Made by a program: the position numbers and the translations under genes. DNA of 64,000 bases from a bacterium (lineage in GTDB: Bacteria > Armatimonadota > Abditibacteriia > Abditibacteriales > Abditibacteriaceae): assembly GCA_004172935.1 (NCBI GenBank), contig SDZD01000008.1, positions 1 to 64,000 of the forward strand. The letters are read 5' to 3'. Numbering within the stretch: position 1 is the first letter of the stretch; each line of letters opens with the position of its first letter. Positions 42,348 to 51,681 of the stretch are shown here, one piece after another. The notes under the pieces were generated by a model, which saw nothing but the letters and a program-made list of their open reading frames with translations, was not told where the DNA came from and made no database searches.

Positions 42348-44078
42348 ATGTTCATCCGTGTTGCGCTCATCAGCGGCGTGCTTATTGTAACGGCGCTTCT
42401 TGCCTATGTCGCCAATAAGCTAGGGCTGTTGATTCCTTTCACGTTAATCGTGGGGTTGCTTGTGGCAACAGCGATTATCGCCCCCTTCGCCGATAACCTC
42501 GGAAAAAAACTCGGCAAAAAGCGCATCTCCTGGTTCGGTCTTCGCCCCCGTACTACCGCAACCATAGCGACAATAGGCTCCAGTTGGGTCATCATGTTTT
42601 TGACGCTGACCGTATTACTGGTTGTTGCAGCGCCACTACGCAATGCTCTTTTTCGCTATGAAAGCGACCTGAAAAGTTTGACTCAAGATGTCGAAAGCGC
42701 CAAGACAGACCTCAGAACGGCAAGAACTGACCTAAAAACAGCCCAGCAAGCGGTGTCGGGACTTCAAACCAAAGCGGACACCCTGCAAACCAATTTGGTC
42801 AAGTATCAGGGCAGTGCTTTGAAATCTCAGGCTCAGGCGCGCAAGTACCAACAGCAAGCTCAGGATTTCCAGGGAAAGGCGCAGGACGCGCAGAAAAGCC
42901 TTCTCGGCGCACGTCGTGGAGAACAAAGCGCCAAACGCGGCGCTCAAGCAGCCTTACTAACAGCAAGAAATGCACAGGCCAGCACCCGTGAAGCATTAAT
43001 AGCGGCCCAAAATGCGCACTCTCAACAACTAATAGCCCAAGCCGAGCAAGTTGCTGCCCAAAAAGCACTTACAGCGACACAAAATTCTCTAAGGATTAAT
43101 CGAGAACGATTGTCTTTCGCCCAAAAACGCCTCGTCGCGGCCCAGAAGCGACTGAAAACGGCAGAAGTCAGTGCTGAACGTCAAATCGTCAGCGCTGGAA
43201 AACAAGTTGTACTTTCACAAAAACAACTTGTGAAAGCTCAGGGGGAAGTAGATCAGGCGCAACAAAATGCTGAAAAAGCGAAACAGGAAGTTGAACAAGA
43301 ACGAGCAAAACTGGCGGATTTACGTAACCGGGCCATCAAAGCCGTAGACGTTCTTGACCAATATGCGGCCCAGTTTGAGTTTGGGAATATTCTTTTGCCC
43401 GTTGACCAAACTCTGGCAGAACGTCGTTTCGACGGCAATCTCTCGCCGGACGAAATCTCACGCGAGTTGCATATCATAGCAGACTCCGCTCGGCTTACCG
43501 CTTCAAAAATATTCGACAACAAAAAATTAGATTTTGTAGTAGGAGTGACTATTGCTGACAAGTCCGGTGGTATTACTGAATTCAACGAGGATGAAACCAT
43601 TGAATTTTATTCCAAAATTATCTCAGCTGCGAATCAGACTGTATCTGGGCGCTTAGTTTCCGCATCTAACTACCCTAGTAATACCCCGAGGGTGATTGCT
43701 AGATTCGTGTTCGTTCCTATTCGCACCATTTATATTGCGCGTCAGAATATCGCCGAGGCCACTATCGATACAAATAAAAGTGAGTCAGCCATTTTCGGGC
43801 GGTTACAGCGTTTGGTAGAAACAGCACGTGTCAATGCAGTGAAAAATGGTGCGAATCCTCCGATTCCCCCGGAAATACCACTACCATTAGATTCAAACAC
43901 CCCCCAACCAGAAACCCAGCATTTTTTCGATGGCGATACCGGGCCGAAGATGTTTGAAGCGCTACGCGCGGTTCAAAAGTACGATCATCCAGTAAAAGTG
44001 CGAATTGTGGCGGCGCGCGACCTGGATTCTGCCGAACCGCTTCAAATTCGCTTTATCGTGGGGGACCAAACCCAGTGA
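42348..44078 (+). CDS. DUF3084 membrane protein with coiled coil
   Basis: Protein of 576 residues. Two N-terminal membrane stretches (LISGVLIVTALLAYVANKLG and LIVGLLVATAIIAPFAD), RISWFGLRPRTTATIATIGS, then another helix VIMFLTLTVLLVVAA. Residues 105-340 are a long Ala/Gln/Lys-rich coiled coil, and the C-terminal 230 residues form a folded domain. The pattern matches DUF3084. The family's role is unknown; its link to the LPS genes suggests an envelope role. Its last codons overlap the YqgF-like gene by 4 bp (GTGA). Confidence 0.82.
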   Translation: MFIRVALISGVLIVTALLAYVANKLGLLIPFTLIVGLLVATAIIAPFADNLGKKLGKKRISWFGLRPRTTATIATIGSSWVIMFLTLTVLLVVAAPLRNALFRYESDLKSLTQDVESAKTDLRTARTDLKTAQQAVSGLQTKADTLQTNLVKYQGSALKSQAQARKYQQQAQDFQGKAQDAQKSLLGARRGEQSAKRGAQAALLTARNAQASTREALIAAQNAHSQQLIAQAEQVAAQKALTATQNSLRINRERLSFAQKRLVAAQKRLKTAEVSAERQIVSAGKQVVLSQKQLVKAQGEVDQAQQNAEKAKQEVEQERAKLADLRNRAIKAVDVLDQYAAQFEFGNILLPVDQTLAERRFDGNLSPDEISRELHIIADSARLTASKIFDNKKLDFVVGVTIADKSGGITEFNEDETIEFYSKIISAANQTVSGRLVSASNYPSNTPRVIARFVFVPIRTIYIARQNIAEATIDTNKSESAIFGRLQRLVETARVNAVKNGANPPIPPEIPLPLDSNTPQPETQHFFDGDTGPKMFEALRAVQKYDHPVKVRIVAARDLDSAEPLQIRFIVGDQTQ

Positions 44079-44497
44079 ACGTTTTAGGGATTGACCCAGG
44101 GCGAGACAAAACCGGAGTGGCCGTTGTCGCCTCCGATGGGCACATTTGTTTTCGCACCATTGTGGAAACCGGGAAAGTGAACGAGGCGATTGAGCCACTC
44201 ATCAGGCAATGGATGATTACGCGCATCGCTCTGGGCGACTCAACTTCCTCAAGGGCAGCGCGTGGCGAAATCGAGAATTTGATAGCAAAACGAAGCTGGG
44301 AAAATGTCCGTATCGAGTTGGTAGACGAGAAGAACTCGACACTGGAAGCACGCACCCTCTATTTCCAGGAGTACCCACCACGCGGATTGCGCAAGCTACT
44401 GCCGATTTCGTCGCAAGTACCCCCGATGCCAGTCGATGATTTCGCCGCAGTCATCGTCGCCCGACGGTTGCTGGCGAAGGTTAGTCGCAGAGAGTGA
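44075..44497 (+). CDS. YqgF/RuvX-like RNase H-fold protein
   Basis: Small protein of 140 residues of the RNase H-like superfamily: first strand VLGIDPGRDKTGVAVV with the catalytic Asp7, a helix LIRQWMITRIALGDS, the ELVDEKNSTLEAR motif that carries the usual Glu, and a C-terminal VDDFAAVIVARRLL with a candidate last Asp. Related proteins process pre-16S rRNA or resolve Holliday junctions. It starts with GTG overlapping the DUF3084 stop, so it is translationally coupled, and ends before a convergent gene. Confidence 0.8.
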   Translation: MNVLGIDPGRDKTGVAVVASDGHICFRTIVETGKVNEAIEPLIRQWMITRIALGDSTSSRAARGEIENLIAKRSWENVRIELVDEKNSTLEARTLYFQEYPPRGLRKLLPISSQVPPMPVDDFAAVIVARRLLAKVSRRE

Positions 44498-44508
44498 AGG
44501 GGCCGCAA

Positions 44509-44533
44509 GAGAGACGCGCATGGCGCGCCTCTC
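44509..44533. terminator. Hairpin between YqgF-like and cytochrome genes
   Basis: 11-bp arms GAGAGACGCGC / GCGCGCCTCTC with one mismatch and an ATG loop, between convergent genes. No T-tract. Confidence 0.5.
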
Positions 44534-44543
44534 ATTACGGGCT

Positions 44544-45086
44544 TTATTTGGGGGCGTAAGGGGCCGTTTTGGGGTCGAGTTCGGTTGTTTGACCGTAGGA
44601 TTGCACGCGGATGCGGGCGAGTTGGACACCTTCGGGGATTCCGGCACTCCACTTATGCCCATTGAGAGGCACATTGGCCTGTTCGCCAGTCGTGGTTTCC
44701 AGAGAAACCGTCGAACCCGGCGAGGCCTCGCCGCTGAGAACTCCGGTATCGAAGTTCACAGCGGCAACAAAGGGCTTGCCATCGCGCAGGGCGCGGTGCC
44801 ACGCGACCAATATCTCCAAATCGTGTGGGGAGATGGGCGCTTGAGCGGGACCATCGCACATCTCCTTGACGACCTGAGCGAGTTGTTCGTCGGTTTTGCC
44901 CTTGGCAAAATTAGGCCCGTAAAACGAGCCGTAATTGCCATGACAGCGGGCGCACTTCTCGTTGAAGTAGTCGAGAGAGGCGAAGTTGGTCGTTTGTGGC
45001 GCGGCCACCTGAGCGCGCAGAACTGCGCAGCAGATCAAAACGCCCGCCACCAAAAACGCCAGTGGTTGGCACGCAGGTAATCTCAT
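44544..45086 (-). CDS. Secreted c-type cytochrome
   Basis: Protein of 180 residues with a signal peptide (LAFLVAGVLICCAVLRAQ) and one heme c site CARCH (Cys45, Cys48, His49), plus MCDGPAQAPIS with a likely Met ligand. The C-terminal 80 residues form a small beta domain. It overlaps the upstream dehydrogenase gene by 4 bp (ATGA), so it is the likely electron acceptor of that enzyme in the periplasm. Confidence 0.85.
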   Translation of the reverse strand: MRLPACQPLAFLVAGVLICCAVLRAQVAAPQTTNFASLDYFNEKCARCHGNYGSFYGPNFAKGKTDEQLAQVVKEMCDGPAQAPISPHDLEILVAWHRALRDGKPFVAAVNFDTGVLSGEASPGSTVSLETTTGEQANVPLNGHKWSAGIPEGVQLARIRVQSYGQTTELDPKTAPYAPK

Positions 45087-46246
45087 CGGAGTGTGGGAGC
45101 TTTTGAGACGCGAAAGATGGAATTGTTTTGGTCGTCAGAAAAAAGTAGTGAACCATCAGTATCTTCAAGGCAATCGACGGGACGGCCAATAGATTCACCC
45201 TTCTCGTTGAGACAAGACACCAGATATTGAGCGCCCATTGGAACCCCGGTTTCGGGGTCGAACATGACGCGCTCGACGCGATAACCAACGCGCTTGCTTG
45301 AATTCCACGAACCGTGGCAAGCGATGAAGGCATCGCCTTTGGCGCCAAGGCCATCCATGCTGGCGAATGTCCAGCCGTTAGGCGCCCAATGTGACCCCAG
45401 AGGCCACAAAGGCAGCGTTGTTTTCTTGGCAAGATCTGTCAGGTTTATCCCCTGCTTATCCTTGAACTCAAGGCGTGCCATGCCATTACCCATGATGAAA
45501 GGATGCCCATAAAAAGCATCTTTATCGTAGCGGTTGAACTCACAAGGCGGAATGCGGTCGGTGAACGGCTGATTGCCGTTGGTGTCACCTAATGGTTGGC
45601 CGAACCAGTCGGAACCATGATCGGCCCCCCAAACTTCGCTCGTTCCGGGACGAAGTTGGAGTTTCTCGGTATTGCGTGTGCCGCTGGCCCACAATGTTTT
45701 GCCGCTGCCATCAAGGTTGTAAAACCAGATTTTCTCACGGTCATCGCCAGTGTGGTCATTAATGTTGCCATCATCGCCGATGCCGGTGTAGAAGCCGTTA
45801 TCGGTAACACAAACGGGACGCCACCAGTGACCGCCGCCAGAGGGAAGGCCATCGAGAACTTTGACTTCCTCATCAGCGCGTCCATCGTTGTTGGTATCGC
45901 GAGCTTTCCAGATGGTGCCCGATTGGGTGAACCAGAGCCAACCTTTGACATATTGCATCCCGTGAACCGTCGGTTTGCCAGTGGTAAAGTCAGCAATTTT
46001 CTTGTAAGTGCCATCATTTTGGCGCTTGAGGGTGACGATGGAACCTGGCCCTGGCTGGGAAACCCACAGCATTCCTTCGGGGCCTTTCTCCAGGAAACGC
46101 GCCTGTTGGATCCCGTTGGCTACGAGGGACACTTGATAGCCTTGGCGGACCTGAAATGCGGGCACACCACGATTCTGGGCGATTGCATGACCGCCAATGG
46201 CGCATAAAACCACGCCGGAAAGAAGAGTTATTTTGTTATTTTTCAT
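45083..46246 (-). CDS. Sorbosone dehydrogenase-like PQQ-type sugar dehydrogenase
   Basis: Secreted six-bladed beta-propeller of 387 residues, signal peptide ending GGHAIAQ. Features of the glucose/sorbosone dehydrogenase group: ARFLEKGPEGMLWVSQPGPG, GGGHWWRPV, DDGNINDHTGDDRE, GTRNTEKLQLRPGTSEVWGADHGSDW and the final SLLFSDDQNNSIFRVS blade. It oxidises an aldose or sorbosone using PQQ and passes electrons to the coupled cytochrome c. No PQQ-synthesis genes are in the window. Substrate is not readable. Confidence 0.85.
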   Translation of the reverse strand: MKNNKITLLSGVVLCAIGGHAIAQNRGVPAFQVRQGYQVSLVANGIQQARFLEKGPEGMLWVSQPGPGSIVTLKRQNDGTYKKIADFTTGKPTVHGMQYVKGWLWFTQSGTIWKARDTNNDGRADEEVKVLDGLPSGGGHWWRPVCVTDNGFYTGIGDDGNINDHTGDDREKIWFYNLDGSGKTLWASGTRNTEKLQLRPGTSEVWGADHGSDWFGQPLGDTNGNQPFTDRIPPCEFNRYDKDAFYGHPFIMGNGMARLEFKDKQGINLTDLAKKTTLPLWPLGSHWAPNGWTFASMDGLGAKGDAFIACHGSWNSSKRVGYRVERVMFDPETGVPMGAQYLVSCLNEKGESIGRPVDCLEDTDGSLLFSDDQNNSIFRVSKAPTLR

Positions 46247-46491
46247 TCTCTCCGCTATTGGAAATACAACTCTTCGTCAGGTTGCGTGCGACGGGCCTCA
46301 AAAGCGCTGATAATTGGTATTACCATTGACATCGAACATTGAAGTGGGTAGGAAGTTGGTGTAAACCATTGGGGCACTAGTGCGGGCTGCGTATCAATGG
46401 TAGCGTGATAATATCAACGCCACTCGGCAACTAATTTGCCGTGTGCTGTTGACTCCTTAGGGAGCGGCTACTACTTGTTTTTCGGGCATTT

Positions 46492-48291
46492 ATGAATTTT
46501 CTGTCCCCATGGGCCAAGACCCATCCTTCAACACTCATAAATGCTTTTGGATGTGCCTTCATCATATCGGTGTTGTTGACCTGGGGAGTGATTCATGTTG
46601 CGACGAAGAGAGGTTGGGTGGCCAAGCCGCGAGCACAGCGATGGCATACACGCCCGACAGCCCTTTTCGGAGGATTAGCTCTTTTCGGTTCGTGTGCCAT
46701 AGCGAGTTTCTTCTTTTTACCGGGTTCGCCCGCGTACTGGCCGCTTGTTGTTGGTGGTGTGCTGATGTTTGGCGCGGGCTTGTGGGACGACCTGCGCGAG
46801 ATGACTCCCAGACACAAGATTTACATTCAGTTAGCAGCCGCGCTGTGGTTCATCACCCTTTATTACAACGCCAGCCCTCCCCAGCAAACATGGCTGATTC
46901 CCATCGCTCTGGTGTGGTTGATAGGCATCATAAACGCCGTTAATCTGCTGGATAATATGGATGGGCTTTCGACGGGTGTTAGTGCCATTGGCGCGCTGTT
47001 TATGGCGGCCTATGCGCTTCATATCGGCGATGCCTTTGTGGCTGTGGGCGGGCTTATCATCGCGGGGGCGTGCCTTGGATTTCTGGTGTGGAATTTCAAT
47101 CCCGCCAAAATCTTCATGGGCGATTGCGGCGCGCTGTTCTTGGGATTTTGTCTTGGCGGCTTGTCGTTGGCGTCCCAAACCAGCCTCCAAAGTTCCAACT
47201 TCGTGTTCGCGCTTTTGCTACCAGTGTTGGTGCTGGCGACTCCGTTGTTCGACACTCTATTCGTAGCGATGGTGCGTTTCATCAATGACCGCCCGGTGCT
47301 GTTGGGTGGACGCGACCATACCTCACACCGATTGGTAATGTTGGGGCTGTCCGAAAGACGCGCGGTGTTGTGGTTGTATGGAGTGGCGCTCTGGTTCGGG
47401 TTATTGGGCATTTATGGCGTCACGCATGAATCCTTTGCGCTAGTGATTGCTCTGACGCTGCTTTCTTGGATTGGAATGCTGGTTTTGGGCTTGTTCCTCT
47501 CCGAAGTCAAGGCCTACGATCATCTCGAAGAGGATTCCGAGCGCAAACGTCGGGGTTCACGTATTTTGGCTCGGCATCGGCGGCGTATCCTCGATGCGTT
47601 TCTGGATATTACCTCCATTGGTGCGAGTTGGACACTGGCGTTTTTGCTGCGCTACGAGGATGCCCCATTCGACCACTTGAGCGAAATGGCAACGACACTT
47701 CCCTTCGTGATGGTATGTGTCTTCGGTGCATTCTTCCTGACAGGTATCTACCATTCGCTGTGGCGCTATGTAACGCTGTCCGATTTGTTCGTGCTAGGGC
47801 GCACTGCGTTGATTGGTTGTGTCGCGACCTGGCTCGCGTGCCGTTTCTTCCTGCCGCATATTCAGCTTTCTACGTCTGTTTTAGTCATTTTCTTTCTTTT
47901 ATTAATCGCTTCGTCCGGTGGCTTCCGCCTCGGTTTCAAAGCGTTGCGCTATCATTTCTCGCTTCACTACAAGCGCGATGTGAAGCGCGTTTTGGTGTTT
48001 GGCGCGGGAGATATGGGCGAACTAGTAGTTCGCGAGATGCTTTTATCGGCTGAGGCCGCATTCCAACCTGTAGGCTTTATTGATGACGATCCACAAAAAC
48101 AGCGTCTGAGCATTCATGGCGTTAAGGTTTTGGGGACACGAAATCAATTGCTCGAAATGATCGCCAGGCACCGTATTGATGAGGTTTTAATCGCTCTGAC
48201 ACATGGCTCACCGGAAGTGGCTTCCGAGGTTCGGGGCATGTGCCAGACATGTGGGGTGGGTTGCCGCGAGGTACGTCGCCTGGCGGTGTAA
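46492..48291 (+). CDS. WecA-like transferase fused to CapD-type N-domain
   Basis: Membrane protein of 599 residues joining two usually separate proteins. Residues 1-335 form a WecA/MraY-type sugar-1-phosphate transferase (GT4 type) with LLDNMDGLSTG (152-162), FMGDCGALFLGF (208-219) and GGRDHTSHRL (272-281). After a charged linker (RKRRGSRILARHRRR, about 351-365), residues 367-599 have four helices and a Rossmann core, VLVFGAGDMGELVVREML (500-517) and GFIDDDP, matching the N-terminal half of CapD/WbpM-type epimerases but without the C-terminal dehydratase half. It should start an envelope polysaccharide on undecaprenyl phosphate and may sense a nucleotide. First gene of a four-gene cluster. 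Confidence 0.85.
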   Translation: MNFLSPWAKTHPSTLINAFGCAFIISVLLTWGVIHVATKRGWVAKPRAQRWHTRPTALFGGLALFGSCAIASFFFLPGSPAYWPLVVGGVLMFGAGLWDDLREMTPRHKIYIQLAAALWFITLYYNASPPQQTWLIPIALVWLIGIINAVNLLDNMDGLSTGVSAIGALFMAAYALHIGDAFVAVGGLIIAGACLGFLVWNFNPAKIFMGDCGALFLGFCLGGLSLASQTSLQSSNFVFALLLPVLVLATPLFDTLFVAMVRFINDRPVLLGGRDHTSHRLVMLGLSERRAVLWLYGVALWFGLLGIYGVTHESFALVIALTLLSWIGMLVLGLFLSEVKAYDHLEEDSERKRRGSRILARHRRRILDAFLDITSIGASWTLAFLLRYEDAPFDHLSEMATTLPFVMVCVFGAFFLTGIYHSLWRYVTLSDLFVLGRTALIGCVATWLACRFFLPHIQLSTSVLVIFFLLLIASSGGFRLGFKALRYHFSLHYKRDVKRVLVFGAGDMGELVVREMLLSAEAAFQPVGFIDDDPQKQRLSIHGVKVLGTRNQLLEMIARHRIDEVLIALTHGSPEVASEVRGMCQTCGVGCREVRRLAV

Positions 48292-48311
48292 GGCTGCCTC
48301 CCTTTGCTTCG

Positions 48312-49577
48312 ATGAAGATTTGTTTTTTGTGCGAATATTTTTATCCCGATTCCCTTGGAGGCGCTGGAACAGTCGTATCGGAATTGGCGCACGCGCTTCA
48401 GGATAATTTCTCGGATACCCAGGTTTCGGCCATTTGTTCGGATAATTTTTTGCGTGGCACTCCCGAAAGGACGTTGCCTCGGCGCGAGAACTGGGATGGA
48501 ATCGCGATCCGGCGCGTGCGGACACCACCCACAAAACGGAATTCTGGGCTGCAACGCCTGATTTTTGGCACATGGTTTAGTGCGGTCGTCGCGTGGAAAT
48601 TGCTTATTGGTCCTCGCTATGATGTATTGGTAGCGACCACCAATCCGCCAATGATCGCGGGCACCGCACGCATCGTTTCGCGGCTAAGGGGCATGTCATA
48701 CGTCTTTCTGGTGCATGACCTGTATGCGGAAATGTCGGTTGTGCTAGGACAAAGTTCGCAGGATAGCCTCCCTATTCGCGTCGCTCAGAAAATGCAGAAG
48801 TGGTTTTTGGGCGGCGCTTCGCACGTTGTCGCATTGGGGCGCTGCATGAAAGACCATTTGGACAACACTTTCGAGCTTGTGCCTGAAAAAGTTCGAGTGA
48901 TTCCCAACTGGGGCACGGTTCAGGACATGCTGTTGCAGGGCGAAAGCCACTTACGCCATCAACATGGGGCAACCGATAAATTTGTGGTACTTTACGCGGG
49001 GAACTTCGGACAGTTCCACAACTTCAACACCATTTTAGACGCCGCCCGCGACCTCTCGGAACGACAAGACATCGTGTTCTGGATGGTGGGCGAAGGCGCG
49101 CGCCGCAGCGATGTCGAGGCGCGCATCAAAAGTGAAAAGCTCAACAATGTGCGCGTTTTTGATTTCGTGCCTGTAGAGCAACTTGCCGATTTACTGGGGG
49201 CAGCCAATGTTTCTTTAGTGACATTGGAACGAGGAATGGAGGGTTTAGCCGTACCGAGCAAGTTCTATAATATCCTTGCATCGGGGCGGGCCTCGATTGC
49301 ACTCATGGGTAAAAATGCCGAAACCGCTCGTACGATCGAAGAAAACGATTGCGGGTTGCGGGTAGATTCGGACGATAGCGCTGGACTTCGCCACGCTATC
49401 GAAATCTTGGCGAATGATCCTATTCGGTGCCAGCAGATGGGTATAAGCGCGAGAAAAGCCTTCGAGCGCTTCTATACTCTGAGGAGCGTAGCGCAGCGTT
49501 TCCATGAATTATTTCAAGAAATCCGCACTACATCCAAATCGCGCTCTGCGTTGACACAGGAATCCTTTCGTCGCTGA
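48312..49577 (+). CDS. Family 4-type glycosyltransferase (WbuB-like)
   Basis: GT-B glycosyltransferase of 421 residues, starting MKICFLCEYFYPDSLGGAGTV. The acceptor-side motif is FYPDSLGGAGTVVSELAHAL; the donor-side part has VVLYAGNFGQFHNFNTILDA, ADLLGAANVSLVTLERGMEG and VPSKFYNILASGRA, typical of GT4. The resemblance is to WbuB-like L-fucosamine/fucose-type transferases, so it may add a sugar made by the Gmd/Fcl genes that follow. I start at the ATG at 48312; the longer ORF overlaps the fusion gene and adds no conserved residues. Confidence 0.88.
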   Translation: MKICFLCEYFYPDSLGGAGTVVSELAHALQDNFSDTQVSAICSDNFLRGTPERTLPRRENWDGIAIRRVRTPPTKRNSGLQRLIFGTWFSAVVAWKLLIGPRYDVLVATTNPPMIAGTARIVSRLRGMSYVFLVHDLYAEMSVVLGQSSQDSLPIRVAQKMQKWFLGGASHVVALGRCMKDHLDNTFELVPEKVRVIPNWGTVQDMLLQGESHLRHQHGATDKFVVLYAGNFGQFHNFNTILDAARDLSERQDIVFWMVGEGARRSDVEARIKSEKLNNVRVFDFVPVEQLADLLGAANVSLVTLERGMEGLAVPSKFYNILASGRASIALMGKNAETARTIEENDCGLRVDSDDSAGLRHAIEILANDPIRCQQMGISARKAFERFYTLRSVAQRFHELFQEIRTTSKSRSALTQESFRR

Positions 49578-49601
49578 ACTACGACCACAGTTCCCAATTC
49601 T

Positions 49602-50642
49602 ATGAAAACTGCGCTATTGACGGGTGTGACAGGCCAGGACGGCTCTTACTTAACCGAACTTCTACTGGAGCGGGGCTACTCCGTCCACGGCATCGTGCGG
49701 CGTTCGTCCACATTTAACACCAACCGCATCGACCACTTGTGCGGCGAAAACGCGCATAACAATTTGACGTTGCACTACGGCGATCTCGCCGACTCGATTG
49801 CCGTCTCGCGTTTGATCAACACACTCCAGCCCGATGAGGTTTATAACTTGGGCGCCCAATCGCACGTCAAAGTGTCGTGGGATCAGGCGGAATATACCGC
49901 CGACGTGACGGGTGTGGGTGTGTTGCGCTTACTGGAAGCGATTCGCGACGTACAGGAGCGCACTGGACACCGCATTCGCTTTTATCAGGCGTCGAGTTCG
50001 GAGATGTATGGCAGCACGGCACCACCTCAGGGGCTGGACACACCATTCCATCCGCGTTCACCTTATGCCTGTGCCAAGGTGTACGGCTTCTGGCAGACGG
50101 TCAATCATCGCGAAAGCTATGACATCTTCGCGTGTAACGGCATCTTGTTCAACCACGAGAGTCCTCGTCGGGGGGAAACCTTCGTTACCCGCAAAATTAC
50201 GCGGGCCGTTGGGCGCATCAAGATGGGCTTGCAGAAGAAATTGATGCTGGGCAACCTGGAAGCCAAGCGCGACTGGGGACACGCCCGCGACTATGTCGAG
50301 GCGATGTACCTGATGCTGCAACATGACACCCCCCGCGATTATGTAGTGGCAACCGGTGAAGCATATTCGGTGCGTGAGTTCGCACAACGGGCCTTTGCGT
50401 TGGTGGATTTGGACTGGGAAGAGTACGTCGAGGTCAATCCTAAATTCTTCCGTTTGGCCGAGGTCGAGCATTTGTTGGGCGACCCACAGGACACCTTCGA
50501 CACTCTCGGTTGGAAACCCAAAACATCCTTCGACAAGTTAGTTAGCGAGATGGTCGAAGCCGACATGGAGATGGCACGCCGCGAACGTGTGCTACACGAT
50601 GCTGGACTGTCGCTTTCACTGGCAGGAGTCGGGAACGAGTAA
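49602..50642 (+). CDS. gmd: GDP-mannose 4,6-dehydratase
   Basis: Converts GDP-D-mannose to GDP-4-keto-6-deoxymannose. The 346-residue SDR enzyme has the NADP site [23 protein letters not shown], a catalytic Ser/Tyr/Lys set in QASSSEMYG and [12 protein letters not shown], and the final [20 protein letters not shown]. Family length is normal. Its product is the substrate of the next gene, 42 bp downstream, so the pair makes GDP-L-fucose for the surface polysaccharide. Confidence 0.96.
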   Translation: MKTALLTGVTGQDGSYLTELLLERGYSVHGIVRRSSTFNTNRIDHLCGENAHNNLTLHYGDLADSIAVSRLINTLQPDEVYNLGAQSHVKVSWDQAEYTADVTGVGVLRLLEAIRDVQERTGHRIRFYQASSSEMYGSTAPPQGLDTPFHPRSPYACAKVYGFWQTVNHRESYDIFACNGILFNHESPRRGETFVTRKITRAVGRIKMGLQKKLMLGNLEAKRDWGHARDYVEAMYLMLQHDTPRDYVVATGEAYSVREFAQRAFALVDLDWEEYVEVNPKFFRLAEVEHLLGDPQDTFDTLGWKPKTSFDKLVSEMVEADMEMARRERVLHDAGLSLSLAGVGNE

Positions 50643-50684
50643 ATCGCGTGGGGAGCGGGCATTCGCCGCTCCGCATGAGGGATT

Positions 50685-51638
50685 ATGGATCGCACCACGA
50701 AAATTTATGTCGCCGGCCATCGCGGATTGGTCGGCGGTGCCTTACTGCGCCGTTTGAAGCGCGATGGCTTTGAGAACATCGTCACTCGCACTTCTAGCGA
50801 ACTCGATTTGCGCGACCAAAGCGCAACGCGGGCATTTTTCGCGCAGGAAAAACCCGAAGTTGTGATTCTGGCAGCGGCGCGCGTTGGCGGCATTCTGGCG
50901 AACTCGCAGTATCCGGCACAGTTCCTCCTCGATAATATCCAGATCGCGGCCAACACGATTGAGGCGGCCCAACAAAATGGCGTCCGCAAGTTGCTCAATC
51001 TGGGTTCGAGTTGTATCTACCCTAAATTGGCGGCGCAACCACTTCGCGAAGAGGCACTGTTGACGGGTCCATTGGAGCCGACGAACCGGGCTTATGCCAT
51101 CGCCAAAATCGCGGCAATCGAGATGTGCGACAGTTTTCGGATACAGTACGGCAGCGATTTCATCTCGGCGATGCCTACCAACTTGTACGGCCCGTTCGAT
51201 AACTTCGATTTGAACGGTTCGCATGTGCTACCCGCACTGCTTCGCAAAACACACGAGGCAAAGAAAGCGGGAGCTGACACAGTTGAAATCTGGGGCAGCG
51301 GCACGCCGCTGCGCGAGTTCTTGCACTGCGATGATTTGGCGGATGCGTGTTTGTTCCTGCTGGACAACTTCTCGGAGCCGGGGCCGCTGAATGTGGGCAC
51401 TGGTGTTGATCTTTCGATTCGGGATTTGGCCGAAATGATTAAGGACGTTGTGGGCTTCGAGGGTAAATTGCGTTTCGATGCCAGCAAGCCCGATGGCACA
51501 CCGCGCAAGCTAATGGATGTGTCGCGGTTGGCCGAAGCTGGCTGGACGGCGAAGATCGGACTGCGCGAAGGCATCGAAACCACTTATCAGTGGTTCTTGG
51601 AACACGAAAACGAGTTGCCCGAACGTGCTCATCGCTAA
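50685..51638 (+). CDS. fcl: GDP-L-fucose synthase
   Basis: Bifunctional epimerase-reductase, 317 residues, finishing GDP-L-fucose. The NADPH site is [16 protein letters not shown] (residues 9-24); the catalytic Tyr and Lys lie in [14 protein letters not shown]. The C-terminal part has [18 protein letters not shown] and the [12 protein letters not shown] motif of the family. The stop codon falls in the left arm of a long bidirectional terminator hairpin. Confidence 0.96.
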   Translation: MDRTTKIYVAGHRGLVGGALLRRLKRDGFENIVTRTSSELDLRDQSATRAFFAQEKPEVVILAAARVGGILANSQYPAQFLLDNIQIAANTIEAAQQNGVRKLLNLGSSCIYPKLAAQPLREEALLTGPLEPTNRAYAIAKIAAIEMCDSFRIQYGSDFISAMPTNLYGPFDNFDLNGSHVLPALLRKTHEAKKAGADTVEIWGSGTPLREFLHCDDLADACLFLLDNFSEPGPLNVGTGVDLSIRDLAEMIKDVVGFEGKLRFDASKPDGTPRKLMDVSRLAEAGWTAKIGLREGIETTYQWFLEHENELPERAHR

Positions 51639-51681
51639 CGATAAAGGCGCGCTGCATATGTAGCGCGCCTTTATCGTTAGC
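51634..51681. terminator. 20-bp bidirectional terminator after fcl
   Basis: Perfect 20-bp arms (GCTAACGATAAAGGCGCGCT and its complement) around GCATATGT. The stops of fcl and of the convergent carotenoid gene both fall within the stem. Confidence 0.85.
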
